NCBI GenBank assembly: GCA_028753945.1 | Contig: JAPNXP010000006.1 | Location: 1,302,001 to 1,366,000, forward strand | Length of the DNA stretch: 64,000 nucleotides | Origin: Hexactinellida sp. DTS-2022 | Taxonomy: Eukaryota > Porifera > Hexactinellida | Reading direction: 5' to 3' | Shown here: piece after piece, positions 12,901 to 22,596 of the stretch | Layout: every line of letters starts with the position of its first letter | Position numbering within the stretch: the stretch's first letter is position 1 | The notes under the pieces: generated by a model | The model's database searches: none | What the model was told of the DNA's origin: nothing | Seen by the model: the letters and a program-made list of their open reading frames with translations, nothing else | Program-made: the position numbers and the translations under genes

Positions 12901-14763
12901 GTGCACTGGGCTAGACATGTGGGTATTTTAAAATGTCAGACATCAGTTGAGAATACTGGGATTATTCTCACAGCCGAGTTTCAAGCTTTTGTTTTGTATG
13001 TTTACAATCAAATGTCGAACAAACCGAAAGTTAATCCAATCCCCGATAACTATTTGTCTTGTAGTTTCCTTCTCGACCTGCTAATGAGCACAAGCATTGA
13101 TTTAGTGTTGGGCGCTATGCTGGAAGAATTCTTCTGGCTTGGTATGAAGTTAACTTCTAATCAAGATTGCATTGTGTATGAATGGCCGATTATTGGTAAG
13201 CCGACACACACTATTAATGGCTCTGAACTGAAGAAGATATCTTTTCTTTTATTCCAAGCATGGCATTGTTTAGTCTACACGCATGAAGTAGCAAGCATAT
13301 TCGAGCGAAATGACATTCCTTTGAGACTGAATAAACGTTTTTCCCATAAGGTAAGTAAGCGTATCCGTCCTACTTGTCAATTCCATCAGCAGCGTCTGTC
13401 AGCCCTGACAGGTGCCACTGTCAGTATTGAGGATTCAGGTCGTAATCTGTTGGTATCATCTCACGGGTCTGCTAGCTCAATACATAAACTATCTGTTGAG
13501 CTGTCGAAACTGGAGAAAATAACCTCACTCACTAAAAAATACGCTTTCAACGCGCATAGGTATATTCTAGAAGAAGGATACATTTTAATATTAGAGAATC
13601 AATCGTATAATATACGTGTAAAATTATCTCCATTCATGAATGCGTGTTTCAAGCTCTACCATACTCACAAAGAACGTAGTCATGTCAGTTATGCCAGCGA
13701 GTTCGTAGATACGAATTGGAAGCAACAAGCTATTCCTCGAATAGAAATGTTAGCTCTAATTCAATTGACAAAGTTCCCAATTGATAATAAGAAGTTGTTA
13801 GGTGAACTCTATTTTAAGACTAGATTTGGGTTTTTCTATGCATTGGATTCAGGAGATACTTTTAATAAATTTGGTGGTTCTATTTCATTGCAGGAATTCG
13901 AGCGTTTTTTGGGAAAATCATTACGCTATCGTAAAAAGATAATTCGTGAGTTCACTATTAATCCTTCGAAGGAGAAAGAATCTCATAGAATTCCATTAGT
14001 GCCTTTTGGTAGCCCAGCAGGTCATTCTTTGCAGGAACTTGAAACGATAGAGAAAACTCCTTATCCAAGTTGCTCATTCTGTCCAGGCATTAAGGAAATT
14101 AAAGAATTGTCAGATTCCCAATTATCTCTCTCTATTTATACTTCCGCCTTACAACACTGTGGTTTCATTCTTTACCAACAGCTTCGCCCTTACACGTGGA
14201 TGATGGATGTGAAAGTTTCCCAAAATTTTGACCTCACAATCAAATTAGATGAAACTATGAATATAGTTAGTATCAAAGAGCGTCAATTGCTATGGATGAT
14301 AGCAACCATAATCGCAGATAGGAACGCAGTCCAGAGTCCAGACACTGTGTATGACACTAGATTGCGTATAGATACAAGTGAGAATGTTGATCCTGACTCT
14401 CAGTTATACAAACATATATTCCCTACACAAGTTGTATTTCCATTACTATCTGTAGGCAAGAATGGGGCCCCAGAGGCTTGCGATGAGTTAAAGCACAGAG
14501 TTAAACTTGTGCGCCACATAACTGAGTTTGTATTCTACAAACGGGATTTTGTTACTGCTACTATTCTAATAGGAACTGAGTACAGTGGAAAGTGTTTAAA
14601 GAATGGTAGGAAATTCTGTGAACTGACATTAATACACAATGAGAATGAATTAAGACAAGCTGTAGCAGCTGGCAATAGAGATAATGATATTTTGAAAATA
14701 GTAGAAAATGCAGTTAATGTATCGCTTGAGGTATCTGATGCCCTCTCTAAGTTCTCAATATAA
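6991..14763 (+). CDS. Helicase / RNA-dependent RNA polymerase / nucleotidyltransferase fusion protein
   Basis: A single 2590-codon frame without introns. Residues 1-130 hold two CxxC pairs (C3/C6, C57/C60), a likely zinc site. Residues about 165-620 are an SF2 helicase of the Dicer/RIG-I class: PTGSGKT (185-191), DECHH (286-290), GLTASP (317-322), STSVLEEGLDVP (560-571) and QSKGRAR (590-596). Residues about 1120-1600 are a cellular RdRP of the QDE-1/EGO-1/RDR class: LLTDGNGKM (1192-1200), QIRFAGFKG, IRPSMKKM, HPCLHPGD and the catalytic loop GGDLDGDLY, with D1466, D1468 and D1470. Residues about 1800-2060 are a Cid1-type nucleotidyltransferase: GS (1845-1846), SDLDIS (D1857, D1859), third Asp D1938, then the palm-associated HWARHVGIL helix. 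Residues about 2060-2590 are unassigned. All catalytic residues are present, so it should be an active dsRNA-making silencing enzyme. Helicase-RdRP fusion is known from Dictyostelium RrpA/RrpB; the added nucleotidyltransferase is what stands out. ATG 6991 is the first Met after an in-frame TAG. Confidence 0.95.
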   Translation: MNCGGCNIELLRLDDVCFFLLNTSKTVHFIVKTERQIFAQTNLKSNWESKKITIVNCIHCDFVVGKKLPIGPNKADVIAFGCEKVRVFSLVRTRLDKWGFLYNHSPYNSIEQRTLDDFFGRNYCLSPRQNYIPILQTSIKINFADISNMSHFAVNDILMSSVTPRDYQLSCYIEALQRDLVIVLPTGSGKTLIASLVAARMNKLNPSLMTLFVVERVPLVYQQGEAISLDTHLNVCRLCSENKTSLKIRHLREGQFNVLVSTAGAVLNLFDSNELGIEAFCLVILDECHHTIGHHNYVKILDIIKSGVSHNKPRIVGLTASPLSAKSDLRSTTKLLREFRQLFLNAPICHNIQLDGYTFANQKIEIVTVTNGDSAFQNYIQMILDGMYIVADTINSLRDEIIIKKEQWDDPYCMIRLKKSCAIIRRVSNEVLSAQVKLMRCYIAALEIADLVGATYTNEILKDTPLACNVQCGLMQSPRLIALLNILMHYPDTSKIIIFVHTRQAGEVLSRILQENNEISDRFSPLKIFGHGGVLGMGWDSEQELVIQRFRSGGCSLLVSTSVLEEGLDVPACDVVIRFDGIRSLISFAQSKGRARKLENSKFVLILSDRQKRTYDDIKHREIILKQALNEMDSFSSDICPSRTTLMLQNNVSVSREHIIQEYFIQVSESAIEFYISGTHNLNSLLEQLDRILNTESYLTIKRIDVAKANAIWKRKGIFPAEDTLIICGVRSRDVIQSYRILTTKWNFCINIIDSMLFVWTKFLMNTKQQFTTWPVEKMQWGSFIDKSTVALAEEYNDNEATMRIVHKHSIIISLPLTDIEIEISFTTIHLFILASWQEEQVTLFIPLTSCPVARIVQYNDDGFMTTTRLTSDTYWILNLFAKYPVLSVTLPYKASNWQPLWTTLHSSVIFPVPLFDSSIHIVDIDSSQTTQMSITSPSQHFFVKQLEDCLWLLSVLKCTRTVRLTHDTVNYIYRQITQSSSVHEVRAITATLAKFLTFISSPVTHYFIDILEYFIREFKIILDLQYPLIEPPNNYRNIQYAVVTPSCVICQLPVTIQCSRLYRNYPHTRFLIVAFRDEQTQHIHNKEVIERMRKLLNIGIEINGNQYYFLLSTPSQLRERRCIFICVPNTISPVSKLNEIRAQILGPTIICDEITYFSRLGLFSTSDMPVCTMDQSSVGQINDIRTSNGILLTDGNGKMNNELSREVFSKLGYDPHTNTPSAVQIRFAGFKGVLTVANTNDPDFSNALPQYKILIRPSMKKMEWTDSSLNIVSVPQYEQFYLNASFINLITSLSDPLNEWNPTAMLRELHTKALVDYGQILTNMELASQAMKQYLFSYMDSTIEYFDIRTEPYFLSLLRCVYNFNVKNLISKARIPLENGGLFMGIPDPIGALGEGEIFVQYERDGRVMSIVEGPVLLYKHPCLHPGDLLAPMAVNIATLSHLRNVVVFPTRGRICLPASTSGGDLDGDLYAVIWESSLIPPQYSMYPALNYGEIAEKGKVKQIAIDKIPLLDDSANIQHRLSEAYCRVIANDSIGKISNLHLALCDQLHDGACHTLAISVAESQSVAVDFPKTGVAPVVAQEALDLVRDKGFPDFMEKEGVPSYPSCKLLGEMYRNAKYVCYETNELRRLLYDSNVNVFHGHSRDITTHYLYVAGCELYLIEAERLYREYSNAMQQIMTSFGIETEAETVLGLILKCHPLLSADKKKTTRSLNAVVQAVFAQFRDLFFRDVSEDNSTECSKKAFAWYYTAYHRDDTTLFYSFPWIIGEYLCAISPKLKDREFEFHSLLGSSVRKYIYNNKEFILTTVESKLSTFPIVESSIENYVSKVLKSLGQSIFSISCFGSVSLFLCESQSDLDISIIPTSIGYGYIFPLQRDRLEFNQSPLQQQRKHLLTSLVFPAIDGISHSKLDKCTAQVPVISITVDSPIDPDNQVSIDITIDSDGVQKSEYIKQLYCSTGGVFYGWLWILVHWARHVGILKCQTSVENTGIILTAEFQAFVLYVYNQMSNKPKVNPIPDNYLSCSFLLDLLMSTSIDLVLGAMLEEFFWLGMKLTSNQDCIVYEWPIIGKPTHTINGSELKKISFLLFQAWHCLVYTHEVASIFERNDIPLRLNKRFSHKVSKRIRPTCQFHQQRLSALTGATVSIEDSGRNLLVSSHGSASSIHKLSVELSKLEKITSLTKKYAFNAHRYILEEGYILILENQSYNIRVKLSPFMNACFKLYHTHKERSHVSYASEFVDTNWKQQAIPRIEMLALIQLTKFPIDNKKLLGELYFKTRFGFFYALDSGDTFNKFGGSISLQEFERFLGKSLRYRKKIIREFTINPSKEKESHRIPLVPFGSPAGHSLQELETIEKTPYPSCSFCPGIKEIKELSDSQLSLSIYTSALQHCGFILYQQLRPYTWMMDVKVSQNFDLTIKLDETMNIVSIKERQLLWMIATIIADRNAVQSPDTVYDTRLRIDTSENVDPDSQLYKHIFPTQVVFPLLSVGKNGAPEACDELKHRVKLVRHITEFVFYKRDFVTATILIGTEYSGKCLKNGRKFCELTLIHNENELRQAVAAGNRDNDILKIVENAVNVSLEVSDALSKFSI

Positions 14764-14897
14764 CTTTCTTCTATATTATGTGTTTAGTGTAAGATTACTC
14801 TCTTTCTATTTAATTGTTTAGTTGCTGAATGTGTTTTATTAATTTATATTTTACTATTTATACCTAGTGGAATTTGTATTTTCTTAAGAATTAACGT

Positions 14898-14903
14898 AAT
14901 AAA
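14898..14903 (+). terminator. Candidate polyadenylation signal of the RdRP fusion gene
   Basis: AATAAA lies 135 bases after the stop codon, before the next repeat copy begins at 14957. It is a consensus signal in a plausible place, but AT-rich DNA gives chance matches. Confidence 0.5.
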
Positions 14904-14956
14904 TTATAATCGACCGTATTAGTGGATTATAGAAATCTATGCTTGAAATATATTAT

Positions 14957-15560
14957 ATACTGTGCCGACTATACTATAATGGCCCAGTATTGGTCTTAGT
15001 GCTTTGGTATATTATTTATCCGTAGCCACTCCACAGAACAGAGTTTTATCAACTAAGAACCCAAATTTTTAGGATGGGTGTCTCATGGGTTACAGATGTG
15101 CACCTGGGGTCACGATTTTTGATTACATTTTTTTGGACACATTTTTGCACCTGTTTAATATTTAAACAGGAACAATAAATAGTGCGCGTATATTTAATTT
15201 ATATGCATTCGATAGAGAATTAAATTCTACACCTTTTCACAGTGCATGAATTTTCAAATTGGCCTTCGTTTGTGACACAATTGACTTGCAAATTCCCTTT
15301 GTTTACTAACACTTCAGTTCAATTGAAAGTGTTAAATCTAATTCTATTGTTTCTACTCGTTATTATTATATTGATTCAACTTGTGAGATCGAGTAGGCTT
15401 CTATTTTCCAATTGAAAACTAAGATTATATATTCCATAACGACAGATTATGTGATTATATTTACTTCTCCGTGAATATTCTTGCACAATGGATATATGAC
15501 ATATTTAATTCTAATTAATTCGCTCTGTGTTTACCTTATAGAGACGGTTCCAATTAGATT
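14957..15560. repeat. Dispersed repeat family B, copy 2
   Basis: Begins TGTGCCGACTATACTATAAT and matches 1771-2281 through the ACAGATGTGCACCTGGGG and CAGATTATGTGATTATA blocks. It then continues into sequence matching 235-320, so this is a fuller unit than the left copies. Confidence 0.8.
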
Positions 15561-15934
15561 ATTGGGGTTATCAAGTGCGCTGAATTCAAATATTATAATG
15601 AAATTAAATTAAAATTAATAATAATTGCAAATAATTGAACTTCATTTATTTTGCTATACATAATAGAGAATCCTTATATAGAGCTGAGCTTTGTAGAGTT
15701 CAGATTTTTTCCCATACTAAAAGCCCAGGCTTACTTTCTAAAGGTCAATTTCAAAGCTTGAGAAAAAACTGACCTTTCTCAGTGCCTGAATACACATACT
15801 GAAAAACTGAACTCTACTAGAGCTGAGCTCTATATAAGTAATTTCTACATATAATAATGGTGTTAAATTATTAATGAATTAATAATTATCTATAGTAATT
15901 TGATAAATAGCATTAATATCAGAAATTATACAAG

Positions 15935-16265
15935 ATAGAGACAAACTTCCAATTTATCAATTGATCCTTATGCCACGTAGCACCTCTACAAATGTGTCTT
16001 GACATCTTAAGGTGATGATGACATCGTCAAAAAAATGTGTTTCTACAATTTTGTGAATTCTATATTTCGAGTGGGTTGGTTGGTGTTGGGTGATCACCCA
16101 ACACGCACATAAAAAATGCTGACTCATCACTTATCATATTCAACTGAAACTTGAATATCTTTGAAATTAAGTGAGCTAAAACGAAACTTCCAACTCACTA
16201 AGGGTCGTTTCCTTTTGAAACACCTTTCAGAAATAATTTAACACCTTCATAGTGATGATGACACG
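15935..16265. repeat. Dispersed repeat, same block as 460-810
   Basis: Closely matches 460-810 in the same orientation, including the GTGTTGGGTGATCACCCAAC palindrome. With 14957-15560 it forms one near-complete repeat of about 1.4 kb downstream of the RdRP fusion gene. Bases 15561-15934 are AT-rich and hold a TAGAGCTGAGCTCTAT-type inverted pair around 15675-15840. Confidence 0.8.
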
Positions 16266-16396
16266 GCAAAAAAATCCAAAATTGCAGCCTGTGCCGACAG
16301 CATGTTCCTTTGGAGGCACTATCAATAAACCACCACCAAAATATAGTGCCACCAAAGGAGCATGCGTCGGCACAGGCTGCAATTTTGGATTTTTTT
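16266..16396. repeat. Palindromic MITE, copy 3
   Basis: Best-preserved copy of the element at 811-932. The arms CCAAAATTGCAGCCTGTGCC and its complement pair almost perfectly around an AATAAACCACCACC loop. Confidence 0.88.
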
Positions 16397-16410
16397 CATA
16401 TACTATAGTA

Positions 16411-16531
16411 CAGGGTTGTATCAACTCAATTTGAGTTGGCAGAATCAACTCATTTTCTTGAATGAGTTGAATGAGTTGGTAGACAAAAAATGAGTTGTTT
16501 TGCCAACTCAAAATGAGTTGATACAACCCTG
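16411..16531. repeat. MITE with AACTCA-rich inverted ends
   Basis: Ends CAGGGTTGTATCAACTCA and its reverse complement, flanked by TA on both sides as in Tc1/mariner insertions. The interior repeats TGAGTTG several times. Confidence 0.75.
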
Positions 16532-16533
16532 TA

Positions 16534-16952
16534 ATTAATATACAGTAAGGTAAAGGAACTGATATACTAATTGAATTGACATCGTCAAAGGTATTGATTT
16601 TACCCATGACGTCACAGTCATGAGAAGTCGTAGGTAGCTTTAAATGTATACAATGTAAGAGTTAGAGGCTTAGTAGATCTAAAATGAAGATAATAAAACT
16701 GGACTCCTATTTTTTCAATGTTTATGTTCATCTGTTAATTAAGTTATCTGTTAATTAACTTCTAATAGATTAGAGAATTCAAGATTCAAATCATATCAAT
16801 ATTTTGCATATTTAATTATTGTAAAATCACATGAAATAAAAGTTTGAACAATTCTACAAATATAATTTGAAAATAAAATAAAAAACATCTTAAAACATGA
16901 ACAAAAATATGAACAATTATCTATTTAATTTATAAAGAATAGTAGGAGAAAC
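16534..16952. other. Intergenic, 3-prime flank of the ABC transporter
   Basis: AT-rich DNA with no recognised gene or repeat. Confidence 0.5.
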
Positions 16953-19900
16953 TCAAGTAAACCTTCTCCTGTAGGTAGCCTTGGCTTGTTTGTAAAGAGG
17001 TGCTGACTCACTCCCAGTTTCATTCACAAGACTCGTCAGGTACCCATCAAACTCTTGTAGCATCAACCATGGAATTCCAGACTCTATCACTTCTCCTTTG
17101 TCCATGACAATAATGGTATCAGCATCTATTATTGTATTTAGGCGATGTGCTATCATAAGAACAGTGGAAGCACTGAATTGAGTCCGGATAACTTTCTGTA
17201 TTATTTGGTCAGTGTGCATGTCGACATTCGAGGTGGCTTCATCGAGCATCAGAAGTTTGTTGTTTCTCATGAGAGCACGAGCTAAACAGTAAAGCTGCTT
17301 TTCTCCAACACTGAAATTGTTTCCACCATCAGAAACAGGGTACTGCAGTTGACCAGTTAAACTTAGTGTTTTCTTCTTCATCTGAACTTGCTCGAGAGCT
17401 TTCCACAGCTCATTATCATTGAACTCGTGGAATGGGTCCAGAGTGTCTCTGAGGGGCCCACTGAAGAGCGTAGGGTCCTGTGGTATAATTGAAATTTGAC
17501 TTCTGAGTTCATGCAGACCTAGAGTCTTTATGTCTATGCCATCAATATAAATAGACCCACTTGTTAACTCTACCAATCTGAAAAGTGCTGTCTGTAGAGA
17601 GGATTTGCCAGCACCAGTGCGACCAACTATTCCCACTTTCTCGCCTTGCTTTATTTTCATAGACACATTATCAAGCACAACTGGTAAAGTAGAGGAATAG
17701 CGAAGTGTAGCGTTCTTTAGAATAACCTCTCCTCTTTCAATGCGGAATTTATACTTTGAATTCTTTGAATAGAAAGGTTGTTCTTCAGGTAATCTTGAAT
17801 AGGTAATAATTCTCTCGGCTGAAAGCATGAAATTTTCAACTTGCGCACTTGTTCTTATTACGAACTGTGATGCCCTAGGTACGTGTAGAAGGATGGATAT
17901 CGAGAATGCTAGAACACTAGGATTAATGTGATCACTGAGTATAATATAGATTGTGTATATAAGGAATAGGTAGACAGTCATCATGAAGTATATTCTCAAT
18001 GCAAACCAACGTATCAGCGATAGTGTGGTCGTCCAGGCCCTGAAATGATCATCCTGCAGAGAGTAGAATTTATCAGTAAGCTGTGTTTCCAACTTAAGGG
18101 TATGTATACAAGGAAGTCCATGTAAGGTGGTGGATAGTTGGGTGAAGATGGGACTCTTTGCAGCAGATTCAATGGCTTTCACCTGACGAGAAAATCTTAA
18201 GTAATATTGTCGAAATGCTAGTAAAAATATGAGAAGCAGGATTGTTGGGAATATTACGATCCATTGTGAAATGATAGCTGTTATTAAAGTGTAGAAGAAA
18301 CTCAGAAATAAGCTGATAAATTGAATCATGAAGGGGGGAACTATATCGTCTAATGTTCCAATATCTTTTGAGAAACGATTGATGATGGACCCACTCTGGT
18401 TCATATCGAAGAATCGCATTGGAACTCTCAAAATCTTCCATAGCATTGTATCGTGTAATTTCCTTGATGCGTTGAGGAGTAAGGAATACAGTAATGTATA
18501 ACTTACAAAATATATTACTAGTGTGCCGGTACACAATGCTATGTAGTACATACTCCTTTCACCCGTGGTGGTTGAAGCGAGGGGATTGAATTTCAAAGTA
18601 GTGTTAAATTGTGCGGTCTTATTTTGGCTCAAATTTGTCCATAATACTAAATAATAGTAGACCCCAATCTCCGAGAGGAATTGAGAGAATACGATTAATA
18701 ACAATAACAACACACCAAATACGTTGGCACCTTTCCAGAAGTAGATGAGATAAGTTTTTAAGCTTACACCACCCTTTTCAACTTTTTCTGCAATCATGTC
18801 ACACTCCACATCTTTGCTGCACACGATTGTATTTGGAAACACGTTTTCATTATCTGCAATTGGAGTCGTTGGTTGTGACGCGCATGTTTCATAATTAAAT
18901 TCACTCCCAATTGAATAAATACTGCTCTTTCTGCTCGCGGACCTATTTGAAAAACCATTAGTTTCCCAATACTTTTGGCAAACCTGTTCCACGCAGGATG
19001 GATCAATATCATCGAGTTTTCCAATGCACATTTGGTTTCCTTCATCTAGCACCAACACTTGTGTAGAGTTCTGAATTAATTGAAGCTGATGAGTGGCCAT
19101 GATCACAACTTTATCTCGAAGTAAACCTCGAATACACTTACAATACAATTTCCCAGCTACGATAGGGTCAACAGCACTGAAAGGATCATCAAGGAGATAA
19201 ATATCTCTGTTTGCATATACAGCTCTAGCCAGACTCACTCTAGCAATTTGTCCACCACTCAGAGTCGCGCCTCGTTCTCCCACTACTGTTAAATCTCCTT
19301 CCAAAAATGCCTTCATGTCCTCATCCAGGCAGCAAGCGCCGACCACTTTATCAAACCAGTCCAACTCAAACTTTGATCCGAACACAATGTTCTCACGAAT
19401 CGTACCAGAAAATACCCACGGCTCTTGGAGAGTTATTGCCATACTCCCGTAAATATTGCTGGTTCCGTTAACTAAAGTGTTCTCTCTCGCCAAACCCATT
19501 AAAAGTGATGTCTTTCCGGATCCAATATTCCCAACGATTGAAAGGATTTCTCCCTGCTTCACCGTGAAACTGATATTCCTACACGCCACTTGAGGTCCTT
19601 GTTTGTCATTATCCCAACCGCAGGAAAAATTATCTACACAGACAAATTTTGTCTCTGTTACTTCTGCTATCTCCTCGCTATGCTGTTGTTTACATTGATG
19701 TAACTCTTGGGTGGAGCCTTCCAGTATGGATTGAACACGATGTACTGACGGGTATATTTCTGAGAGATTGATGAGTGCTAAGGAAAATGTTAAGTATAGC
19801 TTTGAAAAATTTCTCAATAATGCAATTACCGTGAATACTTTCGCAGGAGTGAATTCCCCGCCCAATATAGCATAGATCGTTAAACAGACCATTGAACCCA

Positions 19901-20842
19901 AAACTGGAAATGTGAATGCGAGAATGTAGTTCAGGACTTTCAACGGTGAAGATACTAAGAGGAGAAATGTTTCCCGACCTCGTATTTTTTTTACCTTGTT
20001 CTTTACTGCATATTCCCATGCGTATGTTTTTATCAATCGCATCCCTTCGATCACTTCTTTCATTAATCTATTTCTACTGTCTGTTAGTTTGAAAATTTTG
20101 AATTTAATCTTTGAATTCATCAAACTAAAGCACAGACCTATAGGAACTTGTACTAATGCTACAATTCCAGCTGCCAATGCTGCAATCTCGATCTCTCTCC
20201 ACAGTAAATAGACAAACAGTAACAGACCGTATGGGTAAATCCATAACATATTCAAGTAGATGATGCCAATATCCAGTTTATACAGTCCCGAACTGATTGG
20301 TGTGATTATTTTTCCAAAGGATAACTGGTATGACTGATTCAGATTGATTGATAGTACCTTTTTGTAGATGGCAGTTGTCAACATTGTACGGAATTTGATT
20401 CCCAGCAAAGACATTCTCCATTTAACACTCTGAAATATAACATTATCACACAATGCTAGCCCTATTATGGCACATGCAATCCCGAACAGAACGAGTTTGT
20501 ATCTTTCTGAACATGCACTCCTACACTGGAATAATTCCACGAATGTTCCTATTAATAACGGTGTACAGAGATTAATGTTAATTCCAATGAATTCAAGAAT
20601 CGCAAAAAGGATTATTTCCTTATAGAAAGTCTAACAAATGTAAACCATAACTTTGGACAACTCCGCTTGCATTCCTTTTCCCAGACCCGTTGGAAATTTA
20701 TGGACAAATTTTCAGCAGAATCATTCGAATCGGGTTTGGGTAGGTCGTTCAGTGTTATTGATTTCTTAAAAATCGATTTTATAACAGTAATATCCAACCA
20801 ACCAAACACAGGTGCAGTCAAGTTGTGCAAAATTATATTCAT
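16953..20842 (-). pseudogene. ABCC4-type (MRP) ABC transporter, intronless, one frameshift
   Basis: Starts at ATG 20842, two codons after an in-frame TAA. The first 76 residues match the MRP N-terminus (APVFGWLD, then VWEKECKR), then a TAA at 20612-20614 ends the frame. The protein continues one base back in the other frame from about 20625 to 16953 for roughly 1,220 residues. Total coding length is 3890 bases, one short of a multiple of three, so one lost base explains the break. The architecture is complete: TMD1; NBD1 with Walker A GNIGSGKT (about 19500-19535) and LSGGQ (about 19250); TMD2; NBD2 with GRTGAGKS (about 17610), FSVGEKQ, LLMLDEATS and the MIAHRLN switch. Family members export organic anions and cyclic nucleotides across the plasma membrane. 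The rest of the frame is fully conserved, so a sequencing error or recent allele is as likely as a true pseudogene. Confidence 0.9.
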
Positions 20843-21184
20843 GTTTTAATGTTTTGTTTTGTATCACTGATTTTATGGTCTTATATATCAATGGTTAATT
20901 CTCCAATACTCTTATCCTGTATTTATACCACTTGCTTTAGTTACAAAAGCTACAACGAACTACAAGTAGTATACGTATGTAGATATATTGCAAATAAATC
21001 TTTTAATTGTGTTTTCTTACAACTATTTTTTACAACTATTTCATACTTCTACACTATCCAACCAAAAGTTTTGAACAGTAGCATTTTAATACAGACACAA
21101 TATTCGCCTGGTAACTTATTAACGGATTTTTAAACTACTCTGAAAATGACTATAAATCTCTTACTATAGTATTTCTTACAACTA
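20843..21184. other. Intergenic, 5-prime flank of the ABC transporter
   Basis: AT-rich, with no recognised gene, repeat or promoter element. Confidence 0.5.
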
Positions 21185-21353
21185 CAGTGGAGCCTCCCAT
21201 AACGGACACTCCAAATAGCGGACAACCTCTAAATAACGGACAACCCTCGTGGCACGGATTTATTTATTTAGCATATGTCTAATAGAAAAGCAACCTCTAA
21301 ATAACGGACAACGGTTCCGGTCCCAAGGTGTCCGTTGTTCAGAGGCTCTACTG
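21185..21353. repeat. Tc1/pogo-type MITE (CAGTGGAGCCTC family)
   Basis: Inverted ends CAGTGGAGCCTC... and ...GAGGCTCTACTG between TA dinucleotides. Internal ATAACGGACAAC repeats are typical of nonautonomous pogo/mariner elements. Confidence 0.78.
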
Positions 21354-21466
21354 TATTCCCCCAATTATTCGATCCGATGTAAATTATATACTAATTTATA
21401 CAAATTCGTTTCTTAACTTCGTCCTTTTATCAGAATCCCCGATTAAGCGGCTTCTTCTATAATAAT

Positions 21467-21631
21467 GTCATCCAGGCATGCGCTTCGAATTTTTAAAGAA
21501 ACTTTTCTAGGCGCGAGAAAATCGAGGATGCTCCCATAGACGTAAAGCAAATTGAGTATTTTAAGCGCGTGTGAGTGAGCTCAAACATAATCTAGGCGCG
21601 CAGACAATTTTGCCTGGATGAAACCCTGTAT
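21467..21631. repeat. GGCGCG-rich hAT-like MITE, decayed copy
   Basis: Diverged relative of the elements at 25423-25607 and 45367-45551. It shares CATCCAGGC ends, CTAGGCGCG motifs, the CTCCCATAGACG block and GAGCTCAAAC. Confidence 0.8.
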
Positions 21632-22542
21632 GAATTGCAAAACTTCGGGCTCTAGTAAATATTTATTTGATTGGAAGATTATTATGTACGCGTAGTATGA
21701 TTATATAAAATTGTACAGGAATTCACTGTTTGGTACTTACGTATGTAAAATACTGAATATATAAGTTATTATGCTAATTAATTTAGTAAATTTGCTTACA
21801 TAATTATAAGAGATGGATACCTTTAAATAGAATTAACATATACATACAGATGATAATTATTTGATAATTATCTTATATATCCGATGCTTCATTGATCATA
21901 CGTTTTCACACTTAAGTACAAAATACGTATTAAAAACAATTTAAACTGAATTGTTAATACCCTATTGGATCTTGAAACCATTAAATGTATGGTCAAAATA
22001 GTCTATAATTTGTCCTTCTTTTGTTTCGTTTCCAGGTTCAGTATTGATCGCGAGATCGGTACCAAAAGATGCGCAATGTTACAAACATCATAAAATGTTA
22101 ATCAGATTTACAAAATTTTCACACCTCTTTGAGATATGCAGAGCATTTTAAGCGCGCCTCATTTTTTGGAGCGCGCTCCCGCTCCGCGCTCCTAACCATA
22201 AAAAGGAGCGGCGCTCCTGTTTTCGCTCATCCGATAAAATTGGATCACGCTCACTCAGGGCCGAATTAAGGTCTTCGTAGGCCCTAGGCACTTTGAGGAT
22301 ATAAGGCAGCAATTAGGCCCCAAATTTTTCGTTCGTATTGATTTTCTTTTTAGTTTGTTAATCCAGTTAGTAGAACTCGGATAAGACGTACACTCGGTTA
22401 ATACGTGCTATTTCTTTCAAAGCAAAAATTTATTCTCATAAGTAAGACGTACAGTAGGATAGTGCATACGAATTTTTGTTTCCCGAAGTGGTACGTCTTA
22501 TCCGAGTTCCACTGTATATATTTTAGGCTCCCAACTTTCGTA
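21632..22542. other. Intergenic with MITE fragments
   Basis: No gene seen. AT-rich to about 22140, then a GGAGCGCG/CGCGCTCC palindromic stretch (about 22170-22225) and a CAGGGCCGAATTAAG end (22257) of a hAT-like element. A MITE with GAACTCGGATAAGACG ends spans about 22372-22515. Confidence 0.5.
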
Positions 22543-22596
22543 GGGAAACTCGGAATTTGTCCTACAGAAATCGGATTGTGTACTACATTTTTGAGT

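Noticed and set aside
20600-20640. Programmed -1 frameshift in the ABC transporter
   Set aside because: No classical slippery heptamer or clear downstream structure was seen, and the family does not use recoding; a lost base is simpler.
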